From contig DAITAC010000009.1 of the NCBI GenBank assembly GCA_036824465.1, forward strand, positions 1 to 64,000: a stretch of 64,000 nt of DNA, written 5' to 3'. Position 1 is the first letter of the stretch; every line of letters starts with the position of its first letter. The notes beneath the pieces were generated by a model. That model was not told the origin of the DNA, made no database searches, and saw nothing but the letters and a program-made list of their open reading frames with translations. Positions 17,641 to 27,488 of this stretch are shown piece after piece. Both the position numbers and the translations under genes were made by a program. Origin of the DNA: JAKOQB01 sp036824465 (lineage in GTDB: Bacteria > Pseudomonadota > Gammaproteobacteria > Burkholderiales > Burkholderiaceae_F).

Positions 17641-18949
17641 GCGCTGCGCGAGCCGCCTCGATGCCGGCGCGCACCGATCCCTCGATCGTGGACGGGTACG
17701 GACTGTCGGCCGCATCACCGGCGAGAAACAGACCCGTGGCCGGCAATTCGGCGGCCGGCCTTCGCAACCCCGGACACGGCCTGATCGTCGCGCGCTTTTC
17801 GACCAGCAGGTAACCGGCGATCGGCATGGGCAGGGCAAAGTCATCGGCCATCTGGCACACGACAGCGGACAGCAGTTCATCACGACTGATTTCCAGGTGT
17901 GGACCGCTGCCACTGATGACGACAGCCATCACGCCAGCGCAAGCGCTATCCAACGCGCCGCGGTTGAACACCCATTGGCCATAGCGCTGCCGGGACGGAT
18001 CATCGTTCAGCACGAAGACTGGCGCTGGCAGGCGCGCGTCCGGCGGATAACGCAGATAGACCGTGGCGATCGGCACGCTTTCAATCGCTCCGAGTTGTTC
18101 GCAGATCGGGGCGAGCGCAGGCACGGCGGTGCTTTCGAGCAACGCGGACGCGGGAGCGGGCGGTAACGCCACGACAACGGCGTCCGCGTCGACCTTGCGG
18201 TCGCGCAACGTCAATGTCCATCCGCCGTGATCGCGCGAACGCAGAACGGTCGCGGCATGGCGCAGCAGGACTTCTGCCCCCGCGCGTTGAAGTCTCCCGA
18301 GCGCCGCCGATGGAAACAGCGCCGACAGGTTGCAACGTGGTATCAGCATTTGAGAGTCAGCGGCAGTGGCCCCGAGCGATTCCTTCAGCACGTTGAGAAA
18401 GATCTGTGCCGAGGCTTCCCTCAACGGCACGTTGAGCGCCGCCAGGCACAGCGGATTCCATATCAGGCGCTGTACCTCAGGTGTGGCAAAACGGAACAGC
18501 TCATCTGCGGCGACGTCCGCTGCAACCATCCAGCCGCGGCGTTTCGACGCGATCAGGTCGCGCACGATTGAAGCTCGATCTGCAAGTGAAAATCCGCGCG
18601 CCGTCAGCAGCGCGGCGGCGAGGTGCCAGGGCGCGGGCCATCGACCTGCCCTGAGCGAATGACAGTCCGGGTAACGCAGTTCGAACGGAATGCGCAGCAG
18701 CAGCTGATCGGCGTCCAGTCCCACGCGTGCGATCAGTCGCAGCGTTTCGGAGTAGGCGCCGAGCAGCAGATGCTGTCCGTTGTCCAGCGCGTACGTCGCA
18801 TCACCTAATTCGACATCGACGCGGCGCGCGCGACCACCGGGCTGCGGCGCAGCGTCGATCAATGTGACCTGCGCACCGCCGTCCTGCAAGGTGAGCGAAC
18901 ATGCCAGCCCGGACCAGCCGGCGCCGACGACCGCGACGCGCCGGTTCAT
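17630..18949 (-). CDS. hpnE: Hydroxysqualene dehydroxylase HpnE
   Basis: FAD-dependent amine-oxidase-fold enzyme of 439 residues that reduces hydroxysqualene to squalene, the last step of the HpnCDE route. The dinucleotide-binding motif VVGAGWSGLACSL is at the N-terminus; GLFLAGDAADSPYPSTIEGS is the C-terminal FAD motif. ATG 18949 was chosen because it overlaps the hpnD stop as ATGA. The frame remains open 12 codons further upstream. The 3' end overlaps radA by 11 bases tail to tail. Confidence 0.92.
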   Translation of the reverse strand: MNRRVAVVGAGWSGLACSLTLQDGGAQVTLIDAAPQPGGRARRVDVELGDATYALDNGQHLLLGAYSETLRLIARVGLDADQLLLRIPFELRYPDCHSLRAGRWPAPWHLAAALLTARGFSLADRASIVRDLIASKRRGWMVAADVAADELFRFATPEVQRLIWNPLCLAALNVPLREASAQIFLNVLKESLGATAADSQMLIPRCNLSALFPSAALGRLQRAGAEVLLRHAATVLRSRDHGGWTLTLRDRKVDADAVVVALPPAPASALLESTAVPALAPICEQLGAIESVPIATVYLRYPPDARLPAPVFVLNDDPSRQRYGQWVFNRGALDSACAGVMAVVISGSGPHLEISRDELLSAVVCQMADDFALPMPIAGYLLVEKRATIRPCPGLRRPAAELPATGLFLAGDAADSPYPSTIEGSVRAGIEAARAALSV

Positions 18950-19785
18950 TGCGTGGGGAATACCCACGTGCGCCAGGCGATCCACAGTTTTCGCAGGGGA
19001 GTCAGCGACACGCGCTGGTGCAAAACCGGGAAGCCATCGCGTTCCAGTTCGTCGAGCAGCGCGATGTAGATCGCGGCCATGATCAATCCCGGCCGCTGCG
19101 CGCTTCGGTCCGCCGCAGGCAGTGCGTCCAGAGCTTCGCGATAGATCGCACGCGCGCGCTGCGCCTGGAACTTCATCAACGGCAAATAGCCGTCGGCGTA
19201 GCGGGCGTTCAGCAGGTCGGCGGCTTTGACGCCAAACCGCTGCAATTCATCAACCGGGATGTAGATGCGACCGCGGCGCGCGTCTTCGCCCACGTCACGC
19301 ACGATGTTGATGAGCTGCAACGCCAACCCAAGCTTGCGCGCGTATTCCACAGTGCGTGCGTCCGTCGCGCCGAAAATGCCCGCCGACAACTCGCCAACCA
19401 CGCCGGCAACAAGGTGGCAGTAGCGTGCCAGTGCGGTGAAGTCGAGGTAACGCGTCTGTGTCAGATCCATCCGCATGCCATCGAGCACCTGCAGAAGCTG
19501 CTCACGCCGGATGCCAAAGCTGTCGACGTGCGGCGCCAATGCGCGCGTCACCGGATGTTGCGGGTCGCGGGCGAAAAGACGCTCGATCTCGCTGCTCCAC
19601 CAGCCGAGCTTGGCCTGCGCGACCGAGGGATCGGACGCCTCGTCGACCGCATCGTCGATTTCGCGGCAGTACGCGTACAGCGCGGTGATGGCGCGCCGGC
19701 GCGCGGCCGGCAGGAACAGAAAGCTGTAATAGAAGCTCGACCCGCTCTGGGTGGCCTTGTCCTGGCAGTATTCGTCGGGAGTCAT
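18946..19785 (-). CDS. hpnD: Presqualene diphosphate synthase HpnD
   Basis: Trans-isoprenyl diphosphate synthase of 279 residues that condenses two farnesyl diphosphates to presqualene diphosphate. The first Asp-rich motif is YCREIDDAVDEASD and the second lies in NIVRDVGEDARRGRIYIP. It starts four bases after the hpnC stop and overlaps hpnE by four, giving the order hpnC-hpnD-hpnE on the minus strand. Confidence 0.93.
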   Translation of the reverse strand: MTPDEYCQDKATQSGSSFYYSFLFLPAARRRAITALYAYCREIDDAVDEASDPSVAQAKLGWWSSEIERLFARDPQHPVTRALAPHVDSFGIRREQLLQVLDGMRMDLTQTRYLDFTALARYCHLVAGVVGELSAGIFGATDARTVEYARKLGLALQLINIVRDVGEDARRGRIYIPVDELQRFGVKAADLLNARYADGYLPLMKFQAQRARAIYREALDALPAADRSAQRPGLIMAAIYIALLDELERDGFPVLHQRVSLTPLRKLWIAWRTWVFPTQ

Positions 19786-19788
19786 CTT

Positions 19789-20589
19789 CTACATTGGCAG
19801 TGCGCGAGCGCCAATGACCAGCCAGTCGATCGTCCGCAGTCTGGGGCGCTGCGTGAAGACGTCGCCGTTCGCAGCGTCGATTCGTTCAAGGATTCGTCGC
19901 CCGCCCTGGATGACAATGCGTAATTCAAAGCCAATCCGCCCGCCGAGGGTGCGCGCCAGCGGGACGCCTGAAGATAGCATTGCGCCGGCGTGCGCCGTCA
20001 ATGCGCGCATGAGTTCGGACCAGCGCGCGTCGATACGGCGCGCTGCGATGCTGTCCGCATTCACCCCGAAGCGCTGCAGTTCCGACCGTGGGATGTAAAT
20101 GCGACCTTTGGCGTGATCGATGGAAACGTCCTGCCAGAAGTTCGTGAGTTGCAGCGCGGTGCAGATGGCGTCTGACTGTGCGCAGTTCTGCGGTTCGGCG
20201 CGCCGGTAAAGCGTCAGCAGCAGTCGACCGATCGGATTGGCAGAGCGACGGCAATAGTCGAGCAGCGCATCGAAGGACGCATAGGAACGTACGGTCACGT
20301 CCTGCGTGAATGCGGACAGCAGGTCATGAAAAGGCTGCAAAGGCAGCACGTGTGAACGAATCGTGGCGGCGAGATCGGGCCAGTCGTTTGGCCTGCCGGC
20401 ATCGATCGCGTCAAGCTGGCGAGACAACGCGGTGAGCTGTTCGATCCGCTGCGCCTCGGAGAGGTCGCCTTCATCGGCAATGTCATCGGCAGTGCGCGCG
20501 AAGCGATAGATCGAACGCACGGCCGGTTGCAGTTGCGCCGGGAGCAGCACGGATGCGACCGGGAAATTTTCGTAATGACCGACACCCAT
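19789..20589 (-). CDS. hpnC: Hydroxysqualene synthase HpnC
   Basis: Squalene/phytoene-synthase family enzyme of 266 residues that turns presqualene diphosphate into hydroxysqualene. Motifs are ARTADDIADEGD and LTNFWQDVSIDHAKGRIYIP. ATG 20589 was chosen (MGVGHYENFPVASVLLP), matching the usual family start; the frame is open for 42 further codons upstream with no family-like residues. It is first in the hpnCDE operon. No squalene-hopene cyclase is in the window. Confidence 0.92.
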   Translation of the reverse strand: MGVGHYENFPVASVLLPAQLQPAVRSIYRFARTADDIADEGDLSEAQRIEQLTALSRQLDAIDAGRPNDWPDLAATIRSHVLPLQPFHDLLSAFTQDVTVRSYASFDALLDYCRRSANPIGRLLLTLYRRAEPQNCAQSDAICTALQLTNFWQDVSIDHAKGRIYIPRSELQRFGVNADSIAARRIDARWSELMRALTAHAGAMLSSGVPLARTLGGRIGFELRIVIQGGRRILERIDAANGDVFTQRPRLRTIDWLVIGARALPM

Positions 20590-20687
20590 GCGGTTGACGC
20601 TAGCACGTGCGCTCGTCTTGCGAGTCGATCCATTAGAATGCGCAGCGATTCGGCGAGCGGTGCAGGACGTCCGTCGCCGAGGTCGTC

Positions 20688-20774
20688 GCGAAGGTGGCGA
20701 AATTGGTAGACGCACCAGGTTTAGGTCCTGACGCCTTCACCGGCGTGGGGGTTCGAGTCCCCCCCTTCGCACCA
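20688..20774 (+). tRNA. tRNA-Leu (anticodon UAG)
   Basis: 87 bases including the encoded CCA. The acceptor stem is GCGAAGG with CCTTCGC. The anticodon stem CAGG/CCTG encloses the loop TTTAGGT, so the anticodon is TAG. A long variable arm (ACGCC..GGCGT) and TTCGAGT in the T loop confirm the class II leucine tRNA. It lies just upstream of tig. Confidence 0.97.
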
Positions 20775-20828
20775 GTGACTCGTAAAGCCCCGCACTTGCG
20801 AAACGCGGGCAAGCAAATCGGTTGAATC

Positions 20829-22127
20829 ATGCAAAACGTTGAAAGTCTCGGCGCGTTGGAGCGCCGCATCGATATCTCCGTGCCCGCGGCCGATATCAAC
20901 AAGGAAGTCGAAGCGCGGCTGGCAAAGCTGGCACGCACGGTGCGGATGCCGGGCTTCCGCACCGGCAAGGTGCCGATGAAGATCGTCGCATCTTCCTACG
21001 GTGCGCAGGTGCAGGCCGAGGTGCTTAACGACAAGGTCGGCCAGGCATTCAGCAGTGCGGTCAAGGAGAGCAATCTGCGAGTGGCCGGTACGCCGCAACT
21101 TTCTCCGAAGGAAAGTGCCGGCGAGCAGCTGGCTTTTTCAGCGACCTTCGAGGTCTATCCGGAGATCAAGGTCGGTGATCTCGCCGGGGCCGAAGTCAAG
21201 CGTGCGGTGTGTCCCGTCGGTGACGCGGAGATCGACAAGACGATCGACATCATGCGGCGCCAGCGCGCGACATTCGAGACGGCCAATCGTGCGGCCGCTA
21301 ATGGCGACCGACTCACGATCGACTTCAAGGGCATGCTCGATGGCGCCGCGTTCGAAGGCGGCAGCGGAACCGATTTCGTGTTCACGCTGGGGCAGGGTCG
21401 CATGCTGCCCGACTTCGAGGCCGCGCTGCGCGGGGCAACGAGCGGTAGCTCGATCACCTTTCCGGTCGCGTTTCCGGCCGACTACCGGGCTACCGATCTG
21501 GCGGGCAAGACCGCTCAGTTCGAAGTGACGCTGAAGAAGATCGAGCAGCCATTGCTGCCGCCGATCGATGAGGCGTTTGCCCGCTCGCTCGGCATTGCCG
21601 ATGGCGACGTCGCCAAGATGCGTGCGGAGGTCAAGGCCAACCTCGATCGCGAAGTCGGTACGCGCTTGAAGGCCCGTACCAAGGACAGCGTGATGGCAGC
21701 GCTGCTGGGGGCGGCCCAGTTCGACCTGCCGAAAGCACTGGTGCAGGACGACCAGCAGCGGCTGGCCGAAATGGCGCGCGCGGATCTGGTCTCGCGTGGG
21801 ATCCAGGCCAAGGAAGCGCCGTTACCGGTGGAGATGTTTGCGCCACAGGCAGAACGCCGCGTTCGCCTTGGCCTGCTGATCGCGGAGCTTGTGCGCACGG
21901 AGAATCTGCAGGCACGGCAGGACCAGATCCGCAAGGCAATCGAGGAAATCGCGCAAAGTTATGAAAAACCCACCGAGGTCATTCATTGGTACCTCGGCAA
22001 CCGAGAGCGTCTGGCGGAAGTCGAAACGATGACGCTGGAAAACAATGTGGTCGACTGGGTACTGGGGCGGGCCAAGGTCAGCGATTTGCTCGTGCCGTTT
22101 GACGAATTGATGGGCCATGGCGCCTGA
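20829..22127 (+). CDS. tig: Trigger factor
   Basis: Ribosome-associated chaperone and prolyl isomerase of 432 residues. The N-terminal ribosome-binding domain contains GFRTGKVPMKIV (usual signature GFRxGKxP). The FKBP-type isomerase domain lies at about 150-240 (GDRLTIDFKGMLDG). The rest is the helical chaperone arm. It heads the tig-clpP-clpX-lon series. Confidence 0.96.
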   Translation: MQNVESLGALERRIDISVPAADINKEVEARLAKLARTVRMPGFRTGKVPMKIVASSYGAQVQAEVLNDKVGQAFSSAVKESNLRVAGTPQLSPKESAGEQLAFSATFEVYPEIKVGDLAGAEVKRAVCPVGDAEIDKTIDIMRRQRATFETANRAAANGDRLTIDFKGMLDGAAFEGGSGTDFVFTLGQGRMLPDFEAALRGATSGSSITFPVAFPADYRATDLAGKTAQFEVTLKKIEQPLLPPIDEAFARSLGIADGDVAKMRAEVKANLDREVGTRLKARTKDSVMAALLGAAQFDLPKALVQDDQQRLAEMARADLVSRGIQAKEAPLPVEMFAPQAERRVRLGLLIAELVRTENLQARQDQIRKAIEEIAQSYEKPTEVIHWYLGNRERLAEVETMTLENNVVDWVLGRAKVSDLLVPFDELMGHGA

Positions 22128-22143
22128 GCGCAGGATGAAGCAG

Positions 22144-22779
22144 ATGACGCAACGAGTTGATGGAGCGACGATTGACCCTCAGGGTCTGGGCATGGTGCCG
22201 ATCGTCATTGAGCAGAGCGGGCGCGGCGAGCGCGCGTATGACATCTATTCGCGCCTGCTGCGCGACCGGGTGATCTTCCTGGTCGGGCCGGTGAACGACC
22301 AGACCGCGAACCTCGTGGTGGCGCAGATGCTGTTCCTGGAGTCGGAGAATCCGGACAAGGACATCGCGCTGTATATCAACTCACCCGGCGGCTCGGTGTA
22401 TGCCGGCATGGCTATCTTCGACACGATGCAATTCATCAAGCCCGACGTGTCCACGATCTGTGTCGGGATGGCGGCGAGCATGGGTGCATTCCTGCTTGCG
22501 GCGGGGGCGAAGGGCAAGCGCTTTGCGTTGCCCAATTCGCGCATCATGATTCATCAGCCGTCCGGCGGATCGCAGGGCATGGCGTCCGACATCGAGATCC
22601 AGGCGCGCGAAATCCTGCACCTGCGCGATCGGATCAATCGCATCCTGTCCGAACGCAGCGGCCAACCGATCGAAAAGATCGCCAAGGACAGCGATCGCGA
22701 CAACTTCATGTCAGCCGAGGATGCAGTAAGCTACGGTCTCATCGACAAGATTTTCGTCAAGCGCGGCGAAGCGGGCTGA
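22144..22779 (+). CDS. clpP: ATP-dependent Clp protease proteolytic subunit
   Basis: Serine protease subunit of 211 residues that forms the ClpXP or ClpAP chamber. The nucleophile is Ser112 in GMAASMGAF and the catalytic His is His137 in MIHQPSGG. ATG 22144 was chosen because AGGA lies eight bases before it; ATG 22135 and the region back into tig are also open. It starts 17 bases after the tig stop and clpX follows after 30 bases. Confidence 0.95.
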   Translation: MTQRVDGATIDPQGLGMVPIVIEQSGRGERAYDIYSRLLRDRVIFLVGPVNDQTANLVVAQMLFLESENPDKDIALYINSPGGSVYAGMAIFDTMQFIKPDVSTICVGMAASMGAFLLAAGAKGKRFALPNSRIMIHQPSGGSQGMASDIEIQAREILHLRDRINRILSERSGQPIEKIAKDSDRDNFMSAEDAVSYGLIDKIFVKRGEAG

Positions 22780-22809
22780 CGCCGACTGACGGACTGCGGG
22801 ACGAGCGCG

Positions 22810-24075
<1,266 letters not shown>

Positions 24076-24232
24076 TCCGAACGCCGCAGGCGATAAACGC
24101 CGCGACAAACACCCTGCGTTTTAGCGGCTTTGCACGGCGCGCGCGTGCTAGATTGCCTGCACCGGGCCTATCGCCCTTGTATTTTCCGTGGGCGGCCGCA
24201 TCTGCCGGGCATTCCTGCCCTCAGGACACGAC

Positions 24233-26656
24233 ATGTCAACCTCTCTGCTTCCTTCTGAACGTACTGCGCTGCCGCTGCTTCCGTTGCGCGACGTGGTGGT
24301 CTTCCCGCACATGGTGATCCCGCTGTTCGTGGGACGGCCCAAGTCGATCAAGGCGCTCGAGACCGCGATGGAATCCGGCAAGAGCATCATGCTGGTGGCG
24401 CAGAGGAATGCCGCCAAGGATGAGCCCTCCGCCGAGGATATCTATGCGATCGGATGCATCGCGAACATCCTGCAGATGCTGAAACTGCCGGACGGCACGA
24501 TGAAGGTGCTGGTCGAGGGCGCGCAGCGGGCGCATATTCACGAAATTCACGATGCGCAGACACACTTCACCTGTGAGTTGACGCCGATCACTCCGGAGAC
24601 GTCCGTCAGTCCCGAGCTGGAGGCGCTGCGCCGCGCGATCGTCGCGCAGTTCGACCAGTACGTGAAGCTGAACAAGAAGATCCCGGCCGAGATCCTCACC
24701 TCGATCGCCGGCATCGACGAGGCGGGCCGCCTGGCTGACACGATCGCCGCGCACCTGCCGCTCAAGCTCGAGCAGAAGCAGAAGATCCTCGAGATGTCGA
24801 GCCTGGCGGAGCGTCTCGAGCATCTGCTGGCGCAGCTTGAAACCGAAATCGACATCCTGCAGGTCGAAAAGCGCATCCGCGGCCGCGTCAAGCGCCAGAT
24901 GGAGAAGAGCCAGCGCGAGTACTACCTGAACGAACAGGTCAAGGCGATCCAGAAGGAGCTCGGCGAAGGCGAAGAAGGTGCCGATCTCGAGGATCTCGAC
25001 AAGAAGGTCAAAGCCGCGCGCATGCCCAAGCAGGCTAAAGCGAAGGCCGAAGGCGAACTGAAGAAACTGAAGCTGATGTCGCCGATGTCGGCCGAAGCGA
25101 CCGTGGTCCGCAACTACATCGACACGCTGGTCAACCTGCCGTGGAAGAAGAAGAGCAAGATCAACAACGATCTGTCCAATGCACAGAAGGTGCTCGACGA
25201 AGACCACTACGGGCTCGACAAGGTCAAGGAACGCATCCTCGAGTACCTGGCGGTCCAGCAGCGCGTCGACCGGCTTAAGGCGCCGATTCTGTGCCTGGTC
25301 GGACCTCCGGGCGTCGGCAAAACGTCGCTCGGCCAGTCGATTGCGCGCTCGACGAATCGCAAATTCGTGCGGATGGCGCTCGGTGGCGTACGCGACGAGG
25401 CCGAGATCCGGGGACATCGCCGCACCTACATCGGTTCGATGCCGGGCAAGATTCTGCAGAACCTCACCAAGGCCGGCGTGCGCAATCCGCTGTTCCTGTT
25501 CGACGAAGTCGACAAGATGGGACAGGACTTCCGTGGCGATCCGTCGTCGGCGCTGCTCGAAGTGCTCGATCCGGAGCAGAACCACACCTTTGTCGATCAC
25601 TACGTCGAAGTCGACTACGACCTGTCGGACGTGATGTTCGTCGCCACCGCCAACACGATGAACATTCCGCCGCCGTTGCTGGACCGGATGGAAGTCATCC
25701 GCCTGTCCGGTTACACGGAAGACGAAAAGACCAATATCGCATTGCGCTATCTGCTGCCCAAGCAGATGAAGAACAACGGCGTGAAGAAGGACGAACTCGA
25801 TATTTCCGAGGGTGCGGTGCGCGACATCATCCGCTACTACTCGCGCGAAGCCGGCGTGCGTGCGCTCGAGCGGGAGCTGTCCAAGATCTGCCGCAAGGTC
25901 GTCAAGAACTCACTGTTGAAGAAGGACGGCGGCAAGATCAAGGTCACGCCGCGCAATCTCGACAAGTTCCTCGGCGTGCGCCGCTATTCCTTTGGCATGG
26001 CGGAAAAGCAAGCGCAGGTCGGCCAGGTCACCGGGCTGGCGTGGACCGAGGTCGGCGGGGAACTGCTGACGATCGAAGCTGCGCAGATGCCGGGCAAGGG
26101 CAACATCATCCGCACCGGCTCGCTGGGCGACGTGATGAAGGAGTCCGTGGAAGCCGCCCGTTCCGTCGTTCGCAGTCGCTCACGTCGTCTTGGCATCAAG
26201 GACGAAGTGTTCGAGAAGAGCGACATTCACATTCACCTACCCGAAGGCGCGACACCGAAAGACGGGCCTAGCGCCGGCGTTGCGATGACGACTGCTTTTG
26301 TTTCGACGCTGACCGGAATTCCGGTTCGACCTGACGTCGCGATGACGGGCGAGATCACGCTGCGGGGCGAGGTACTTGCCATCGGGGGGCTGAAAGAGAA
26401 ACTCCTGGCGGCGCACCGCGGCGGCATCAAGATCGTTCTGATTCCGGAGGAAAACGTCAAGGATCTCGCGGAGATACCGGACAACGTCAAGAATCGACTG
26501 GAAATCATTCCGGTCAAGTGGATCGACCGCGTGCTCGAGATTGCTCTGCAAAGGCAGCCGACTCCGCTTCCCGAGGAAGAGGCGGTGACGACCGCCCCGG
26601 CCGTGGCACCGGCAACGCCGGCGCCCGTCGCGGCGGGCGAAGTTGTCAAGCACTGA
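24233..26656 (+). CDS. lon: ATP-dependent protease Lon
   Basis: Cytosolic AAA+ serine protease of 807 residues. The N-terminal substrate domain begins ALPLLPLRDVVVFPHMVIPLF. Walker A is GPPGVGKTS. The protease domain has the catalytic Ser in PKDGPSAGVAM and the Lys downstream. The C-terminus carries an Ala/Pro-rich tail of about 30 residues. ATG 24233 has AGGA just upstream; a GTG 45 bases earlier is in frame but lacks family sequence. A strong terminator follows. Confidence 0.96.
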   Translation: MSTSLLPSERTALPLLPLRDVVVFPHMVIPLFVGRPKSIKALETAMESGKSIMLVAQRNAAKDEPSAEDIYAIGCIANILQMLKLPDGTMKVLVEGAQRAHIHEIHDAQTHFTCELTPITPETSVSPELEALRRAIVAQFDQYVKLNKKIPAEILTSIAGIDEAGRLADTIAAHLPLKLEQKQKILEMSSLAERLEHLLAQLETEIDILQVEKRIRGRVKRQMEKSQREYYLNEQVKAIQKELGEGEEGADLEDLDKKVKAARMPKQAKAKAEGELKKLKLMSPMSAEATVVRNYIDTLVNLPWKKKSKINNDLSNAQKVLDEDHYGLDKVKERILEYLAVQQRVDRLKAPILCLVGPPGVGKTSLGQSIARSTNRKFVRMALGGVRDEAEIRGHRRTYIGSMPGKILQNLTKAGVRNPLFLFDEVDKMGQDFRGDPSSALLEVLDPEQNHTFVDHYVEVDYDLSDVMFVATANTMNIPPPLLDRMEVIRLSGYTEDEKTNIALRYLLPKQMKNNGVKKDELDISEGAVRDIIRYYSREAGVRALERELSKICRKVVKNSLLKKDGGKIKVTPRNLDKFLGVRRYSFGMAEKQAQVGQVTGLAWTEVGGELLTIEAAQMPGKGNIIRTGSLGDVMKESVEAARSVVRSRSRRLGIKDEVFEKSDIHIHLPEGATPKDGPSAGVAMTTAFVSTLTGIPVRPDVAMTGEITLRGEVLAIGGLKEKLLAAHRGGIKIVLIPEENVKDLAEIPDNVKNRLEIIPVKWIDRVLEIALQRQPTPLPEEEAVTTAPAVAPATPAPVAAGEVVKH

Positions 26657-26668
26657 GCTGGCAACAGG

Positions 26669-26703
26669 AAGCGCGCGGGGCACACAGCCGCGCGCTTTTT
26701 TTT
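26669..26703 (+). terminator. Rho-independent terminator after lon
   Basis: A perfect 10-bp stem (AAGCGCGCGG with CCGCGCGCTT) around a nine-base loop runs into eight T residues. Confidence 0.92.
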
Positions 26704-26734
26704 CTTCTCTTGCGCAGCATCATCGCGGATTGGC

Positions 26735-26763
26735 TTGACACTCTGGAGGGCGCGATGTTGAAT
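26735..26763 (+). promoter_or_regulatory. Sigma-70-type promoter for hupB
   Basis: A perfect -35 TTGACA (26735-26740) is separated by 17 bases from a -10-like TTGAAT (26758-26763, four of six matches). It lies after the lon terminator and about 110 bases before hupB, so the HU gene has a long 5' leader. Confidence 0.6.
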
Positions 26764-26870
26764 ACATCAACTGCGGTGACGCATGTCTGATCAGCGGATA
26801 TCGGCTGACGCCGGGCAAGAAGCTGATAAGAGACGAGAACAAGGACTCGCAACCCAATGAGGGGGTTTAA

Positions 26871-27143
26871 GTGAACAAAACAGAATTGATCGAGCACATC
26901 GCAAAGCAGGCGGACATTTCCAAGGCAGCCGCCGGACGTGCGCTCGAAGCAGTGGTTGGCGGCATCCGCGTTGCGCTGAAGAAAGGCAACTCCGTCACGC
27001 TGGTCGGTTTTGGAACATTCATGGTCGGCAAGCGTGCGGCGCGCACCGGCCGCAATCCCCGCACCGGCGCCGCAATCAAGATCAAGGCAGCAAAGGTCCC
27101 GAAGTTTCGACCCGGCAAGGACCTGAAGGATGCGGTAAACTGA
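26871..27143 (+). CDS. hupB: Nucleoid protein HU-beta
   Basis: Histone-like DNA-bending protein of 90 residues. The family signature GFGTFMVGKRAARTGRNPRTG is complete and the C-terminus VPKFRPGKDLKDAVN is standard. The start codon is GTG, with GAGGGGG about six bases upstream. It has its own promoter, separate from lon. Confidence 0.96.
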   Translation: MNKTELIEHIAKQADISKAAAGRALEAVVGGIRVALKKGNSVTLVGFGTFMVGKRAARTGRNPRTGAAIKIKAAKVPKFRPGKDLKDAVN

Positions 27144-27191
27144 CGCCCTTTGCAGCGCCGGCCCTGACAGTTTTGTTGCGCGAATAGTGCA

Positions 27192-27267
27192 GGGTGCTTA
27201 GCTCAGTTGGTAGAGCGGCGCCCTTACAAGGCGTAGGTCGGGAGTTCGAGCCTCTCAGCACCCACCA
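27192..27267 (+). tRNA. tRNA-Val (anticodon UAC)
   Basis: 76 bases including the encoded CCA. The acceptor stem is GGGTGCT with AGCACCC. The anticodon loop CTTACAA gives anticodon TAC. The D arm AGCTCAGTTGGTAGAGC and T loop GTTCGAG are standard. Confidence 0.97.
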
Positions 27268-27309
27268 ACCGGCTGTCAAGGTCGCCGCAGTCGATGCAGT
27301 TTGCGACCG

Positions 27310-27386
27310 GGAGTGGTAGTTCAGTTGGTTAGAATACCGGCCTGTCACGCCGGGGGTCGCGGGTTCGAGTCCCGTCCACTCCGCCA
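27310..27386 (+). tRNA. tRNA-Asp (anticodon GUC)
   Basis: 77 bases including CCA. The acceptor stem is GGAGTGG with CCACTCC. The anticodon loop CTGTCAC gives anticodon GTC. It follows tRNA-Val by 42 bases, probably in the same transcript. Confidence 0.97.
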
Positions 27387-27394
27387 ACACGACG

Positions 27395-27421
27395 AAAGGC
27401 GAACGCAAGTTCGCCTTTTTT
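27395..27421 (+). terminator. Rho-independent terminator after the tRNA pair
   Basis: AAAGGCGAAC and GTTCGCCTTT form a perfect 10-bp stem with a GCAA tetraloop, followed by six T residues. Confidence 0.92.
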
Positions 27422-27488
27422 GTTTGTATCTTGTCTCGCGCTGCTGTGCTGAGTTTCCTTGTTTGAACCTGACATTTAGGCACTGACG

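Noticed and set aside
24236..25600. Minus-strand open frame opposite lon (about 454 codons)
   Set aside because: Antisense to conserved Lon coding sequence, no recognisable motif.
27192..27386. tRNA pair as a possible integration site
   Set aside because: No integrase gene, no repeated tRNA 3' end and the surrounding order is the normal chromosomal one.
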